From Bacteroidales bacterium (GTDB taxonomy: Bacteria > Bacteroidota > Bacteroidia > Bacteroidales > Bacteroidaceae), in the NCBI GenBank assembly GCA_015060905.1, contig SUXQ01000016.1:1-58506 (forward strand): a stretch of DNA of 58,506 nt, written 5' to 3'. The notes beneath the pieces are model-generated. The model made no database searches. It had not been told where the DNA came from and saw nothing but the letters and a program-made list of their open reading frames with translations. Position 1 is the first letter of the stretch. Each line of letters opens with the position of its first letter. The position numbers and the translations under genes were made by a program. Positions 19,001-27,821 of the stretch are shown here, in pieces.

Positions 19001-19275
19001 TTGCGGCTACTCCTGTTCTGTGGCCCGATGAGTCGCCCGAGAATGAGAAGAATATTATGAAGATGATTGCCGACCATGACTTTGATCTTATTGTGAATAT
19101 TCCTAAGAATCATACTAAGCGCGAACTTACAAATGGTTACAGAATACGTCGTGCAGCTATCGACCATAATATTCCTCTTATTACTAATGCGCGTCTTGCA
19201 AGTGCGTTTATTCGTGCATTCTGCAAGATTGATATTACCGAGATTCCTGTTAAGAGCTGGGAGGAGTATAAGTAA
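16054..19275 (+). CDS. carB: Carbamoyl-phosphate synthase, large subunit
   Basis: Makes carbamoyl phosphate for pyrimidines and arginine from bicarbonate, ammonia and two ATP. 1073 aa with two homologous ATP-grasp halves (starting GSGALRIGQAGEFDYSGSQA and GSGAYRIGSSVEFDWCSVN), allosteric/MGS domain in the last ~130 residues (YDIYATSGTAEFL). Full length and intact. The glutaminase subunit gene carA is not next to it or anywhere in this window; ammonia channelling must come from a CarA encoded elsewhere. It follows purF by 25 bp and ends in a strong terminator. Confidence 0.95.
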   Translation: MKEKLKKVLLLGSGALRIGQAGEFDYSGSQALKALREEGIQSVLVNPNVATIQTSEGIADKVYFLPVNAYYVEEIIKKERPDGILLAFGGQTALNCGTELYTNGILQKYGVKVLGTSVEAIMNTEDRDLFVKKLDEIPMKTPVSQAVESMEDALKAAHEIGFPVMVRSAYALGGLGSGICRDEETFVQLAESAFTFSNQILVEESLKGWKEVEFEVIRDANDHCFTVASMENFDPLGIHTGESIVVAPTCSLSEEQVKMLQELSVKCIRHLGIVGECNIQYAFNAETNDYRVIEVNARLSRSSALASKATGYPLAFVAAKIALGYTLDQIGEMGTPNSAYEAPQLDYLICKIPRWDLTKFAGVSRQIGSSMKSVGEIMSIGRSFEEVIQKGLRMIGQGMHGFVGNEHTHFDNLDEELANPTDLRIFSIASALEEGYSIERISELTKIDPWFLGKLKNIVDYKAVLAQYNSIEELPEEVLRKAKELGFSDFQIARFVIKSRDNMERDNLAVRARRKELNVLPAVKRINTVASEHPELTNYLYMTYGVSGYDVNYYKNDKSVVVLGSGAYRIGSSVEFDWCSVNAVQTARKLGYKSIMINYNPETVSTDYDMCDRLYFDELSFERVLDVIDLEQPGGVIVSVGGQIPNNLAMKLHRQSVPILGTSPVSIDRAENRHKFSAMLDQLGIDQPAWKELTSIEDMEAFVEKVGYPVLVRPSYVLSGAAMNVCHNEDELKEFLQMAAEVSKEFPVVVSQFMMETKEIEFDAVAQNGEVVEYAISEHVEFAGVHSGDATLVFPAQKIYFETARRIKKISRRIAKELNISGPFNIQFLAKNNEVKVIECNLRASRSFPFVSKILKRNFIETATRIMLDAPYSKPDKSAFDIDWIGVKASQFSFSRLHQADPVLGVDMSSTGEVGCIGDDFEEALLNAMIAVGYNVPKKSVMFSSGASKSKVDLLESSAMLAAKGYDIYATSGTAEFLNANGIAATPVLWPDESPENEKNIMKMIADHDFDLIVNIPKNHTKRELTNGYRIRRAAIDHNIPLITNARLASAFIRAFCKIDITEIPVKSWEEYK

Positions 19276-19302
19276 TCAGATTTTACTTTGAATTTATATG
19301 AC

Positions 19303-19338
19303 GCAGCGCTATTCCGATTACCCTCGGAATAGCGCTGC
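19303..19338 (+). terminator. Terminator of the purF-carB operon
   Basis: A perfect 15-bp stem (19303-19317 with 19324-19338), 6-nt loop, then TTTTATTA; 27 bp past the carB stop. Confidence 0.9.
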
Positions 19339-19415
19339 TTTTATTACTTTATTTCGATTGAAAATGTTTATAAAAGCAAATTTGTAATAATTTTTTATTA
19401 ATTTTGCTTTTAAAC

Positions 19416-19446
19416 TTTGTTGGGTGAGAAATATGTTGTATATTTG
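19416..19446 (+). promoter_or_regulatory. Promoter of small RNA candidate
   Basis: TTTG at 19416-19419, exactly 19 bp, then TATATTTG at 19439-19446: a full match to the Bacteroidota consensus, with no open reading frame of useful length downstream. Start expected near 19453. Confidence 0.75.
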
Positions 19447-19452
19447 TGCTGT

Positions 19453-19561
19453 GTGAGGGCTATGTGAATAGTTTGCACATGTATATAATCAGTTATGATA
19501 GTATAGTTTTTTCTTAGTTGTTTAGTAAAGGTGCTACGTTGTGAAATGTGGCACTTTTTTT
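19453..19561 (+). ncRNA. Small RNA candidate (~109 nt)
   Basis: Bounded by the consensus promoter at 19416-19446 and by a terminator: stem GTGCTAC (19531-19537) with GTGGCAC (19548-19554), one G-U pair, then T7 (19555-19561). The only ATG-initiated frame inside is 12 codons (from 19480), without a ribosome site. Function unknown; it lies 440 bp upstream of the V-ATPase operon on the same strand. Confidence 0.55.
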
Positions 19562-19918
19562 GTGTGTTTATTGTTGTAATTGAGGTTGTAAATTTCATGG
19601 ATGGGAATATTAAAATTTTAACAACTTCTTATACAATCCTGAAATTTTTTATTGTTTTTTTTAATTGAATACCATCTTTAACGTTGCCGGTTGAAAAATG
19701 GAAAATATCTCCTTTATTTTGATATCTGCAAATGTGTAGCTTTTACCGAATTTTGCTATCTGAAAAAGAGGATGCTTTTGTGAAATGTTTGCAGGGAGGA
19801 TGGTGCCCTATTTATACATAATGTCATTATTAAAAGAATTTTTCTACAAAAAGAGTGATAATTTAAATGTGGTACTAAATAAATGTTCTTATATAGGGGG
19901 TTTTAAAATAAAAATGGT
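19562..19918 (+). other. Gene-free AT-rich stretch before the V-ATPase operon
   Basis: I find no reading frame, tRNA or strong hairpin here. The stretch is AT-rich with T- and A-runs. Its length suggests a long upstream regulatory region or remnants too decayed to recognise. Confidence 0.4.
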
Positions 19919-19975
19919 TAAATTTGCAGTTTCTTAGGCGATGTTGCAGTTTTTTATGCAATGTGCAGTAAATGT
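19919..19975 (+). promoter_or_regulatory. V-ATPase operon promoter region with GCAGT repeats
   Basis: TAAATTTG at 19919-19926 fits the -7 consensus; no clear -33 was found. From 19923 a ~21-bp unit beginning TTTGCAGTTT / GTTGCAGTTT recurs twice and a third GCAGTAAATG follows, giving about two and a half imperfect direct repeats in the presumed leader. They could be a regulator- or RNA-binding site. Confidence 0.45.
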
Positions 19976-20000
19976 GGTAAATAATAAATATTGATTATAT

Positions 20001-20585
20001 ATGGACAACAAGATTCAAGAACTTACCGAGAAAATTTTTAATGAGGGTGTTGAAAAGGGCCGTAACGAGGCTGAACGTCTTGTGGCAGAAGCTAATGCAA
20101 AAGCTGCTGACATTGTAAAGGCTGCCGAGGCACAGGCTCAGGAAATTGTTGCTGCTGCACGCAAGGCTGCAGATGAACTGAATGCAAATACCCGCTCGGA
20201 ACTTAAACTTTATGGCGAGCAGGCTGTCGGTGCAATGAAGTCTGAAATTGCAACATTGGTTACCGATACTATTGTGAAGGATAGCTTAAATAAAGCTTTC
20301 AAGGATAATTTGCTTAAAGAGGTTATCCTGAAGATTGCCGAAAGATGGAACGCCGACGAGCAGTTGGTTATTTCTACTTCCGAGGCTGAAGAGCTTAAGG
20401 CTTTCTTTACTGCAAAAGCTAAAGGATTGCTCGATAAGGGTGTTGAGGTTAAACAAATTAACGGTGTAAAGGGATTTTCTATCTCTCCCGCCGATGGCTC
20501 TTATAAAGTAAATTTCGGCGAGGGTGAGTTTGAAACTTTCTTGAAGTCTTTCCTCCGTCCTCAGATAGTGGAACTTTTATTCTAA
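20001..20585 (+). CDS. atpE: V-type ATPase subunit E (peripheral stalk)
   Basis: 194 aa. The N-terminal half is a long charged helix typical of the peripheral stalk (LVAEANAKAADIVKAAEAQAQ), the C-terminal half is the globular part that caps the A3B3 head. It holds the catalytic head static while the rotor turns. First gene of the seven-gene V-ATPase operon, followed after 13 bp by the DUF2764 gene. No subunit G partner, which normally pairs with E, is encoded nearby. Confidence 0.85.
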   Translation: MDNKIQELTEKIFNEGVEKGRNEAERLVAEANAKAADIVKAAEAQAQEIVAAARKAADELNANTRSELKLYGEQAVGAMKSEIATLVTDTIVKDSLNKAFKDNLLKEVILKIAERWNADEQLVISTSEAEELKAFFTAKAKGLLDKGVEVKQINGVKGFSISPADGSYKVNFGEGEFETFLKSFLRPQIVELLF

Positions 20586-20598
20586 GTTTTTGAAGAAT

Positions 20599-21441
20599 AT
20601 GAGTGATTATCATTGCTTGGTTGCAGGTTTGCCCGAAATTGTCTTTGATGGCAGTAAGGTTAATTTCTCTATCGAAAGATTCAAAGAGGAAATTTATTCC
20701 GCACTGACAAAAGAGGATGCTTCGAGAATCGACCTCTTCTTCTATGCGTGGGATAATGAAAATATCATTGATATTCTGCGTCGTGGTGCCGATGCCGATG
20801 TGTCGCGCACAGGATGCTATTCTCGCGAAGAGCTTGTGGAACTTATTGCGGCTGTTAAAAGTGGCGATACACGTACCTCGGACTATCCTTCGTATATGTA
20901 CGATTTTCTTGAATATTACTTCGAGAATGAGGGACGTGAGGGTGTGATGTTCGAGGATGTGCTTGCTGCTCACTATTATAATTTTGCTGTGGAATGCGGC
21001 AATAAATTCCTTTCGCAGTGGTTCGCATTCAACAGAAACTTGAACAACTTACAGGTGGCTTTTATCGCTCGAAAATTTAAGATGAATGTTGCCGACCTTG
21101 TTGTTGGCGATGATGAGATTACAGAGTCGATACGTACTTCGAGTGCGCGCGACTTTGATCTTTCGGGTACGATAGATTATTTGGAGACTGTGCAACGTTT
21201 GTGCGAAATGGATAAACTGCAAGAGCGCGAACGTCAGTTTGATGAATTTAGATGGAACTGGCTTGACGAAAATTCTGTGTTTATGTATTTTTCGGTAGAG
21301 CGTCTGTTTGTGTTCCTTCAGAAACTCGATATTGTCATGCGCTGGGCTAAACTCGACGCCGAGAAGGGAATGGCACGCTACAAGGAACTTATCGAGGGAC
21401 TGAAAAGCGGGCTTACTATCAATGACGAAGATTATCAATAA
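20599..21441 (+). CDS. DUF2764 V-ATPase-associated protein
   Basis: 280 aa, soluble, predicted mostly helical. The ATG at 20599 (MSDYHCLVAGLPEI) is preferred over an in-frame TTG at 20590. DUF2764 genes occupy this slot between subunits E and A in Bacteroidota, Chlamydiae and Spirochaetes. The middle segment (ENEGREGVMFEDVLAAHYYN) recalls the acidic-aromatic helices of subunit C/d, the cone linking rotor ring to central stalk, and no subunit C gene is present here; a C-like role is therefore plausible but is inference. Co-transcribed, 20 bp before subunit A. Confidence 0.8.
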   Translation: MSDYHCLVAGLPEIVFDGSKVNFSIERFKEEIYSALTKEDASRIDLFFYAWDNENIIDILRRGADADVSRTGCYSREELVELIAAVKSGDTRTSDYPSYMYDFLEYYFENEGREGVMFEDVLAAHYYNFAVECGNKFLSQWFAFNRNLNNLQVAFIARKFKMNVADLVVGDDEITESIRTSSARDFDLSGTIDYLETVQRLCEMDKLQERERQFDEFRWNWLDENSVFMYFSVERLFVFLQKLDIVMRWAKLDAEKGMARYKELIEGLKSGLTINDEDYQ

Positions 21442-21461
21442 GAAAAATTAAAAAAATAAAT

Positions 21462-23219
21462 ATGGCAACAAAAGGAAAAGTAACCGGTGTTATTGCAAAT
21501 ATGGTGCTGCTGGCAGTTGATGGTCCGGTGGCACAGAATGAGATTTGTTATATTTCGACCGGTGGCGACCGTTTGATGGCTGAGGTCATTAAAATTAACG
21601 GCGCGAAAGTGTATGTTCAGGTTTTTGAAAGTACACGTCGATTGAAAATTGGCGAAGAGGCGGAATTTACCGGTCACATGCTTGAGGTTTCTTTGGCTCC
21701 GGGTATGCTGTCGAAAAACTACGACGGATTGCAGAATGACCTTGACAAAATGGAGGGTGTGTTCTTGAAACGTGGCGATTATACTAATCCTCTCGACGAA
21801 GATAAACTTTGGGCTTTCGAGCCTATCGTGAAGGCCGGCGACAAGGTCGAGGCTGCTGCATGGTTGGGTAAGGTCGAGGAGAATAACCAGCCTTTGAAGA
21901 TTATGGCTCCTTTCTCGCTCGAGGGCGAGTGGACTATAAAGTCAATCGTTGCAGCGGGTGAGTATAAGATTACAGATACTATTGCTGTGCTTGTGAATGC
22001 CGAGGGCGAGGAGAAGGCTATAAATATGATTCAGAAGTGGCCCGTGCGTGTTGCGATGAGCAACTATAAAGAGAAGCCCCGCCCCTTTAAACTTCTCGAG
22101 ACGGGCGTTCGCACAATAGACACTCTTAATCCTATCGTTGAGGGTGGTACAGGCTTTATTCCCGGCCCGTTCGGTACAGGAAAAACAGTGCTGCAGCATG
22201 CTATTTCTAAACAGGCCGAGGCTGACATTGTTATTATTGCTGCTTGTGGTGAGCGTGCAAACGAGGTTGTGGAAATCTTTACAGAATTCCCCGAACTTAT
22301 CGACCCCCACACAGGACGCAAACTCATGGAGCGTACAATCATCATCGCAAATACCTCGAACATGCCCGTTGCTGCCCGTGAGGCATCGGTGTACACAGCA
22401 ATGACTATTGCCGAGTATTATCGTGCAATGGGATTGAGAGTATTGCTTATGGCCGACTCAACTTCACGTTGGGCGCAGGCGTTGCGCGAAATGTCGAACC
22501 GTATGGAGGAACTACCCGGCCCCGATGCGTTCCCGATGGATATTTCGGCAATTATCGCAAACTTCTACAGCCGCGCAGGTTATGTTATTCTTAATAATGA
22601 TAAGGTAGGCTCAATTACATTCATCGGAACAGTGTCGCCCGCGGGTGGTAACCTTAAAGAGCCTGTTACCGAGAATACCAAAAAAGTTGCACGTTGTTTT
22701 TATGCTCTTGAACAGGACCGTGCCGACAAAAAACGCTACCCGGCTGTAAACCCCATCGACTCATACTCTAAATACATCGAATACCCCGAGTTTGACGAGT
22801 ATATTTCCAAACTGATAAACGATAGCTGGCTCGAGAAAGTGAACGAGGCAAAGACACGCCTTTTGCGTGGTAAAGAGATTGCCGAGCAGATAAACATTCT
22901 GGGTGACGACGGCGTACCCGTAGAGTATCACGTTACATTCTGGAAGTCCGAGCTTATAGACTTTGTTGTGCTGCAACAGGATGCCTTTGACGATATTGAT
23001 GCTGTTACACCGCTCGAACGTCAGGAGCAGATTCTTAACCTTGTGATGGACATTTGTCACACTGAATTCAATTTCGAGAACTTTATCGAAGTGACAGAAT
23101 TCTTCAAGAAGGTTATAAACCTCTGTAAACAGATGAATTACTCCGAGTATAAGTCTGATAAGTTTAACGATTATATTGCTCAACTGCAAGAACTTATCGC
23201 AACAAAAAAATCTGCTTAA
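21462..23219 (+). CDS. atpA: V-type ATPase catalytic subunit A
   Basis: 585 aa. Nucleotide-hydrolysing (or synthesising) subunit of the A3B3 head. It contains the Walker A segment GPFGTGKTVLQHA, the A-type non-homologous insert region after the N-terminal barrel (GDYTNPLDEDKLWAFEP), and LLMADSTSRWAQALRE and SRAGY motifs. Length is normal for the family. Lies 21 bp after DUF2764 and 21 bp before subunit B, inside one operon. Confidence 0.96.
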   Translation: MATKGKVTGVIANMVLLAVDGPVAQNEICYISTGGDRLMAEVIKINGAKVYVQVFESTRRLKIGEEAEFTGHMLEVSLAPGMLSKNYDGLQNDLDKMEGVFLKRGDYTNPLDEDKLWAFEPIVKAGDKVEAAAWLGKVEENNQPLKIMAPFSLEGEWTIKSIVAAGEYKITDTIAVLVNAEGEEKAINMIQKWPVRVAMSNYKEKPRPFKLLETGVRTIDTLNPIVEGGTGFIPGPFGTGKTVLQHAISKQAEADIVIIAACGERANEVVEIFTEFPELIDPHTGRKLMERTIIIANTSNMPVAAREASVYTAMTIAEYYRAMGLRVLLMADSTSRWAQALREMSNRMEELPGPDAFPMDISAIIANFYSRAGYVILNNDKVGSITFIGTVSPAGGNLKEPVTENTKKVARCFYALEQDRADKKRYPAVNPIDSYSKYIEYPEFDEYISKLINDSWLEKVNEAKTRLLRGKEIAEQINILGDDGVPVEYHVTFWKSELIDFVVLQQDAFDDIDAVTPLERQEQILNLVMDICHTEFNFENFIEVTEFFKKVINLCKQMNYSEYKSDKFNDYIAQLQELIATKKSA

Positions 23220-23240
23220 CACGTTAAAAGATTGAAAATT

Positions 23241-24566
23241 ATGGCAACAGAAGCATTTCAAAAAATATATACAAAAATTACAGCCATCACCAAGGCCACA
23301 TGTTCGCTGAAAGCAACAGGCGTTGGTTATGACGAGCTTGCAACTGTGAACGGTAAACTTGCGCAGGTTGTAAAAATCATGGGCGACGAGGTTACTCTTC
23401 AGGTTTTTGAGGGAACAGGTGGTATTCCCACCGATGCCGAAGTGGTCTTTATGGGTAAGTCTCCCTCGCTGAAGGTTAGCGAGCAGCTTACAGGACGTTT
23501 CTTTAATGCGTACGGTAACCCCATCGACGGCGGCCCTATGGTAGAGGGACACGAGGTTGAGATTGGCGGTCCTTCGGTAAACCCCGTACGTCGTAAACAG
23601 CCGTCGGAGCTTATCGCTACGGGTATTGCCGGAATCGACCTTAACAACACTCTTGTGACAGGTCAGAAGATTCCTTTCTTTGCCGACCCCGACCAGCCTT
23701 ACAATCAGGTGATGGCAAATGTGGCGATGCGCGCGCAGACTGACAAGATTATTCTTGGAGGTATGGGAATGACCAACGACGACTACCTTTACTTTAAGAA
23801 TCTTTTCTCAAATGCCGGTGCACTCGACCGCATCATCTGTTTCATGAATACTACCGAGGACCCTGCCGTTGAACGTCTGCTTATTCCGGACATGGCACTT
23901 ACCGCTGCCGAGTATTTTGCGGTGGAGAAGAACCAGAGTGTACTTGTGCTGCTTACAGACATGACAATGTATGCCGATGCACTTTCTATCGTGTCTAACC
24001 GTATGGACCAGATTCCTTCAAAAGACTCAATGCCCGGTTCGCTCTACTCGGACCTTGCTAAAATCTACGAAAAGGCTGTGCAGTTCCCCGCAGGTGGCTC
24101 AATAACAATTATTGCGGTGACAACTTTGTCGGGTGGCGATATTACACACGCCGTTCCCGATAATACCGGTTATATTACCGAGGGACAGTTGTTCCTTCGT
24201 CGCGACAGTGACATTGGTAAGGTTATTGTAGACCCCTTCCGTTCACTCTCGCGTTTGAAACAGCTTGTAGCCGGCAAAAAGACAAGAAAGGACCACCCGC
24301 AGGTGATGAATGCTGCGGTGCGTCTGTATGCCGATGCTGCAAATGCAAAGACCAAACAAGAGAATGGATTCGACCTTACAGACTACGATAAGCGTACTCT
24401 ATCCTTTGCGAAGGACTATTCTGATAAACTGCTTGCAATCGATGTTAACCTTAATACGACAGAGATGCTCGATGTTACATGGGGATTGTTTGCAAAATAT
24501 TTCAAGCCCGAGGAAGTTAATATCCGTCAAGAGCTTGTTGATACTTATTGGAAAGTTAATGCTTAA
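23241..24566 (+). CDS. atpB: V-type ATPase regulatory subunit B
   Basis: 441 aa. Non-catalytic nucleotide-binding partner of subunit A. Lacks a canonical P-loop (FADPDQPYNQVMANVA in its place), as expected for B. Contains MTMYADALSIVSNR and SIPSKDSMPGSLYSDLA-type segments near the head interface. Start taken at ATG 23241 (MATEAF) rather than the in-frame TTG at 23232. Confidence 0.95.
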   Translation: MATEAFQKIYTKITAITKATCSLKATGVGYDELATVNGKLAQVVKIMGDEVTLQVFEGTGGIPTDAEVVFMGKSPSLKVSEQLTGRFFNAYGNPIDGGPMVEGHEVEIGGPSVNPVRRKQPSELIATGIAGIDLNNTLVTGQKIPFFADPDQPYNQVMANVAMRAQTDKIILGGMGMTNDDYLYFKNLFSNAGALDRIICFMNTTEDPAVERLLIPDMALTAAEYFAVEKNQSVLVLLTDMTMYADALSIVSNRMDQIPSKDSMPGSLYSDLAKIYEKAVQFPAGGSITIIAVTTLSGGDITHAVPDNTGYITEGQLFLRRDSDIGKVIVDPFRSLSRLKQLVAGKKTRKDHPQVMNAAVRLYADAANAKTKQENGFDLTDYDKRTLSFAKDYSDKLLAIDVNLNTTEMLDVTWGLFAKYFKPEEVNIRQELVDTYWKVNA

Positions 24567-24572
24567 TATATA

Positions 24573-25175
24573 ATGATTTCATTTCAATATAATAAAACAT
24601 CGCTGCAATTGCTCGAAAAACAGCTTAAGGTGCGTCAGCGTACTCTGCCTATTATTAAAAATAAGGAGAGTGCCTTGCGTGTCGAGGTTAAGAAGTGTAA
24701 GGGAGAGATGGTGACACACGACGAGGAGTATGCACGACTCATGGAGAGCTACAAGGCTTTGTTTGCCTTGTGGAACGACTTTGATGGCTCTCTTGTGAAG
24801 GCGGAAAATTTTGTCATTGGCAAGCAGAAGGTTGCCGGCGTAAAAGTGCCTGTCCTCGAGAATATTGAATTTGTGGTTGCTCCTTACAGCCTTTTCAATT
24901 CGCCCAAATGGTACGCCGATGGCATTGAACTGTTGAAGCAGATGGCGATGACTGCAATTCAGCGAGAATTGCTTGATAAAAAATTGAGACTTCTTGAAAA
25001 GGCCCGCAAAAAGACTACTCAGAAGGTTAATCTCTTCGAGAAGGTGCAGATTCCGGGCTATCAAGATGCGATACGTAAAATCAAGCGATTTATGGAGGAT
25101 GAGGAGAATCTTTCAAAATCTTCTCAGAAGATTCTAAAGTCGCTTCTTGAGCAAAGAGAGGAGGAGACTGTATGA
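24573..25175 (+). CDS. atpD: V-type ATPase subunit D (central stalk)
   Basis: 200 aa with two long helices, at residues ~5-70 and ~120-195, the coiled coil that rotates inside A3B3 (the C-terminal one rich in Lys/Glu: LLEKARKKTTQKVNLFEK). Starts 6 bp after subunit B and overlaps the first 4 nt of subunit I (ATGA), a sign of translational coupling. Its usual small partner, subunit F, is not visible in the operon. Confidence 0.9.
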   Translation: MISFQYNKTSLQLLEKQLKVRQRTLPIIKNKESALRVEVKKCKGEMVTHDEEYARLMESYKALFALWNDFDGSLVKAENFVIGKQKVAGVKVPVLENIEFVVAPYSLFNSPKWYADGIELLKQMAMTAIQRELLDKKLRLLEKARKKTTQKVNLFEKVQIPGYQDAIRKIKRFMEDEENLSKSSQKILKSLLEQREEETV

Positions 25176-27016
25176 TTAGTAAGATGAATAAGCTGACCGT
25201 ATTGGTCTATCATAAGGAATATGAGGATTTTCTCGTCGGACTGCGCAATGCGGGAGTGGTGCATGTGACCGAGAAAAACAGCGGTTCGGCTGTTACCCCC
25301 GAATTACAGGCTCTGCTTGCCGAGTATGGCCGTTGCGAGAAACTTATAAAAAGACTCGAGGCTGTTGCTTCTAACGATTCTGTTTATACAGGCGGATGTG
25401 AGGAGGCTCGGGCTGCAGTGGAGAAGTGCGAAAATCTTTTCAAACGTCAGGAGAAACTTTTGCAGGATAAGCTTGGCGTTGAAAAGGATATTGCGACAAT
25501 GCAGGTGTGGGGCGACTTTGATAATTCTATCTTTGATAAATTGTCCGACGCCGGTTATGCGATACGTTTCTATCAGGTGCAGGAGCAGGCTTTCAACCCT
25601 GAATGGTGCGAGCTTTACAATGCAGTTGTGATAAACAAGCTATCCTCGAAGTGCTATTTTGTGACAGTAACGAATAAGGATGTCGATTTTGAAATAGAGG
25701 CCGAGGTTGCACGCCTGTCGTCATCTTCGCTCGGTAAACTGAAAACCGAACTTGAGGAAATTTCGGCGAATATGGTTACTGTTGCCGATGTGTTGAGAAG
25801 TTGTGCCGAGGAGTATCTGCCTCTGTTGCGTGCATACTGCAAGCAGATTCAAAGGAATATTGAGTTTTCAAAGGTGATGCTTGATGGCGAGAGACTTTCG
25901 GACGATAAACTTGTGTTACTTGAAGGTTGGGTACCCGAAGATAGTGTTACAGAGGCAAAGGCTTTCCTTGATGGCAGCAGTGCTTTTTATGAATTGCGTG
26001 CTGCGAAACGTGGGGATAATGTTCCTGTTAAACTGAAGAACAATGCTTTTACCCGTATGTACGAGGTGCTTACTAAAATGTATGGCATGCCCGGTGGTAC
26101 GGATTTTGACCCTACGCCTATCGTTGCTCCGTTCTTCTCGCTTTTCTTTGCGTTTTGTATGGGTGATGCTGGTTACGGATTGATTCTTATTCTGCTGGGA
26201 TTCTTGCTGAAGAAAAAACTTGGTAAGGATATGGCGGGTATGATGAATCTGGTGATTACGCTTGGTATTTTCACTACTGTGATTGGTGCGCTGCTGGGTA
26301 CGTTCTTCGGTATCAGTCTTATAAGTTCGGATATTCCCGAGAAATTGAAGAGTTTCATTATTGCGGGTAATGTGGAACTTTTTGGCTCGACATACGATAA
26401 ACAGATGATTTTGGCGTTGGCCATCGGCGTTGTGCATATTTCTATTGCAATGACAGTGAAGGCTATAAACAGCACTGTGTTCTACGGTTTTAAAGAGTCG
26501 TTGAGCACGTGGGGATGGTGGCTGGTTGTTGTCGGAGGTGTTGCTATAGGTACGCTTTCGTTTATGAGCCTTATTCCTGCCGAGGTTTCCAAATGGGCTT
26601 TCATTGCCATTGGCGGATTGGGTGCGCTAGGTATTTATATTCTCAACAATCTTAAACGCAATGTTTTTGTAAATATTGGTGCAGGATTGTGGGATACGTA
26701 TAATATGGCATCGGGACTTTTGGGAGATGTTCTTTCTTATATTCGTCTGTTTGCATTGGGCCTTGCAGGAGGTATGTTGGGACAGACTTTCAACAGTCTT
26801 GCCATGATGGTTGTGGATGGTCAGGAGGGCATAGGTGCTGTGTTCGGCTGGATAGGATTCGGATTGATTATTGTTATCGGTCATACGTTGAATATTGCAA
26901 TGTCGTGTCTGAGTGCTTTTGTACATCCGTTGCGTCTTACATTCGTCGAATATTTTAAAAACGCCGGTTACGAAGGTAAGGGCGTTGAGTATAAACCATT
27001 TAAAAATAAAGAATAA
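25172..27016 (+). CDS. atpI: V-type ATPase subunit I (membrane stator, a-subunit)
   Basis: 614 aa. Cytoplasmic N-terminal half (~1-330, charged, helical) and a membrane half with about seven or eight hydrophobic segments starting at PIVAPFFSLFFAFCMGDAGYG. The conserved segment LSYIRLFALGLAGGML contains the Arg that faces the ring carboxylates during ion transfer. Provides the two half-channels for H+ or Na+. Coupled to subunit D by a 4-nt overlap and followed after 24 bp by the ring subunit. Confidence 0.94.
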   Translation: MISKMNKLTVLVYHKEYEDFLVGLRNAGVVHVTEKNSGSAVTPELQALLAEYGRCEKLIKRLEAVASNDSVYTGGCEEARAAVEKCENLFKRQEKLLQDKLGVEKDIATMQVWGDFDNSIFDKLSDAGYAIRFYQVQEQAFNPEWCELYNAVVINKLSSKCYFVTVTNKDVDFEIEAEVARLSSSSLGKLKTELEEISANMVTVADVLRSCAEEYLPLLRAYCKQIQRNIEFSKVMLDGERLSDDKLVLLEGWVPEDSVTEAKAFLDGSSAFYELRAAKRGDNVPVKLKNNAFTRMYEVLTKMYGMPGGTDFDPTPIVAPFFSLFFAFCMGDAGYGLILILLGFLLKKKLGKDMAGMMNLVITLGIFTTVIGALLGTFFGISLISSDIPEKLKSFIIAGNVELFGSTYDKQMILALAIGVVHISIAMTVKAINSTVFYGFKESLSTWGWWLVVVGGVAIGTLSFMSLIPAEVSKWAFIAIGGLGALGIYILNNLKRNVFVNIGAGLWDTYNMASGLLGDVLSYIRLFALGLAGGMLGQTFNSLAMMVVDGQEGIGAVFGWIGFGLIIVIGHTLNIAMSCLSAFVHPLRLTFVEYFKNAGYEGKGVEYKPFKNKE

Positions 27017-27028
27017 TATAAATAATAA

Positions 27029-27460
<432 letters not shown>

Positions 27461-27496
27461 TTTTATTGATTGGAGAAAATAGATTTTATCTTTTGT

Positions 27497-27542
27497 CCGG
27501 GATGTGGTTTTGTTATTGAAACTGCATCCCGGGTTTCTTTTT
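27497..27542 (+). terminator. Terminator of the V-ATPase operon
   Basis: A 13-bp stem with two G-U pairs (27497-27509 with 27520-27532), then a T-rich stretch to 27541. The remainder of the gap up to the glycogen promoter shows no gene. Confidence 0.8.
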
Positions 27543-27710
27543 GTAAACGGATTGCGGATTTTGTGTGGGAATATTTTGATGAATGTGTGGGAATGTTATC
27601 CTTTTTGATGGTTGGGGAGAATGTTTACTTGAAATTGTAGAATTGAAATTGTAGAACTTTTGAATATTCAATTACATAGTCTCTAAATTTCATTATTTAA
27701 AAAAATATAT

Positions 27711-27718
27711 TACCTTTG
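27711..27718 (+). promoter_or_regulatory. -7 element of the glycogen operon
   Basis: TACCTTTG, an exact TAnnTTTG match; start near 27725, giving a ~97-nt leader. Within that leader, AGAAAGA-GG-TCTTTCT (27732-27747 region) and a 7-bp stem (27771-27777 with 27788-27794) followed by a T-rich tract could form structures. Confidence 0.55.
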
Positions 27719-27821
27719 CACGCGAAAATAGATAGAAAGAGGTCTTTCTTCCTGTTTTCTATAATGAACGGGGCAATTCGAGCGTGGATTGTCCGTGATT
27801 TTTTTAATTTATATTTTGAAG

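Noticed and set aside
24310..24573. Possible separate small gene inside the end of V-ATPase subunit B
   Set aside because: It is an alternate frame of subunit B with no ribosome site or motif.
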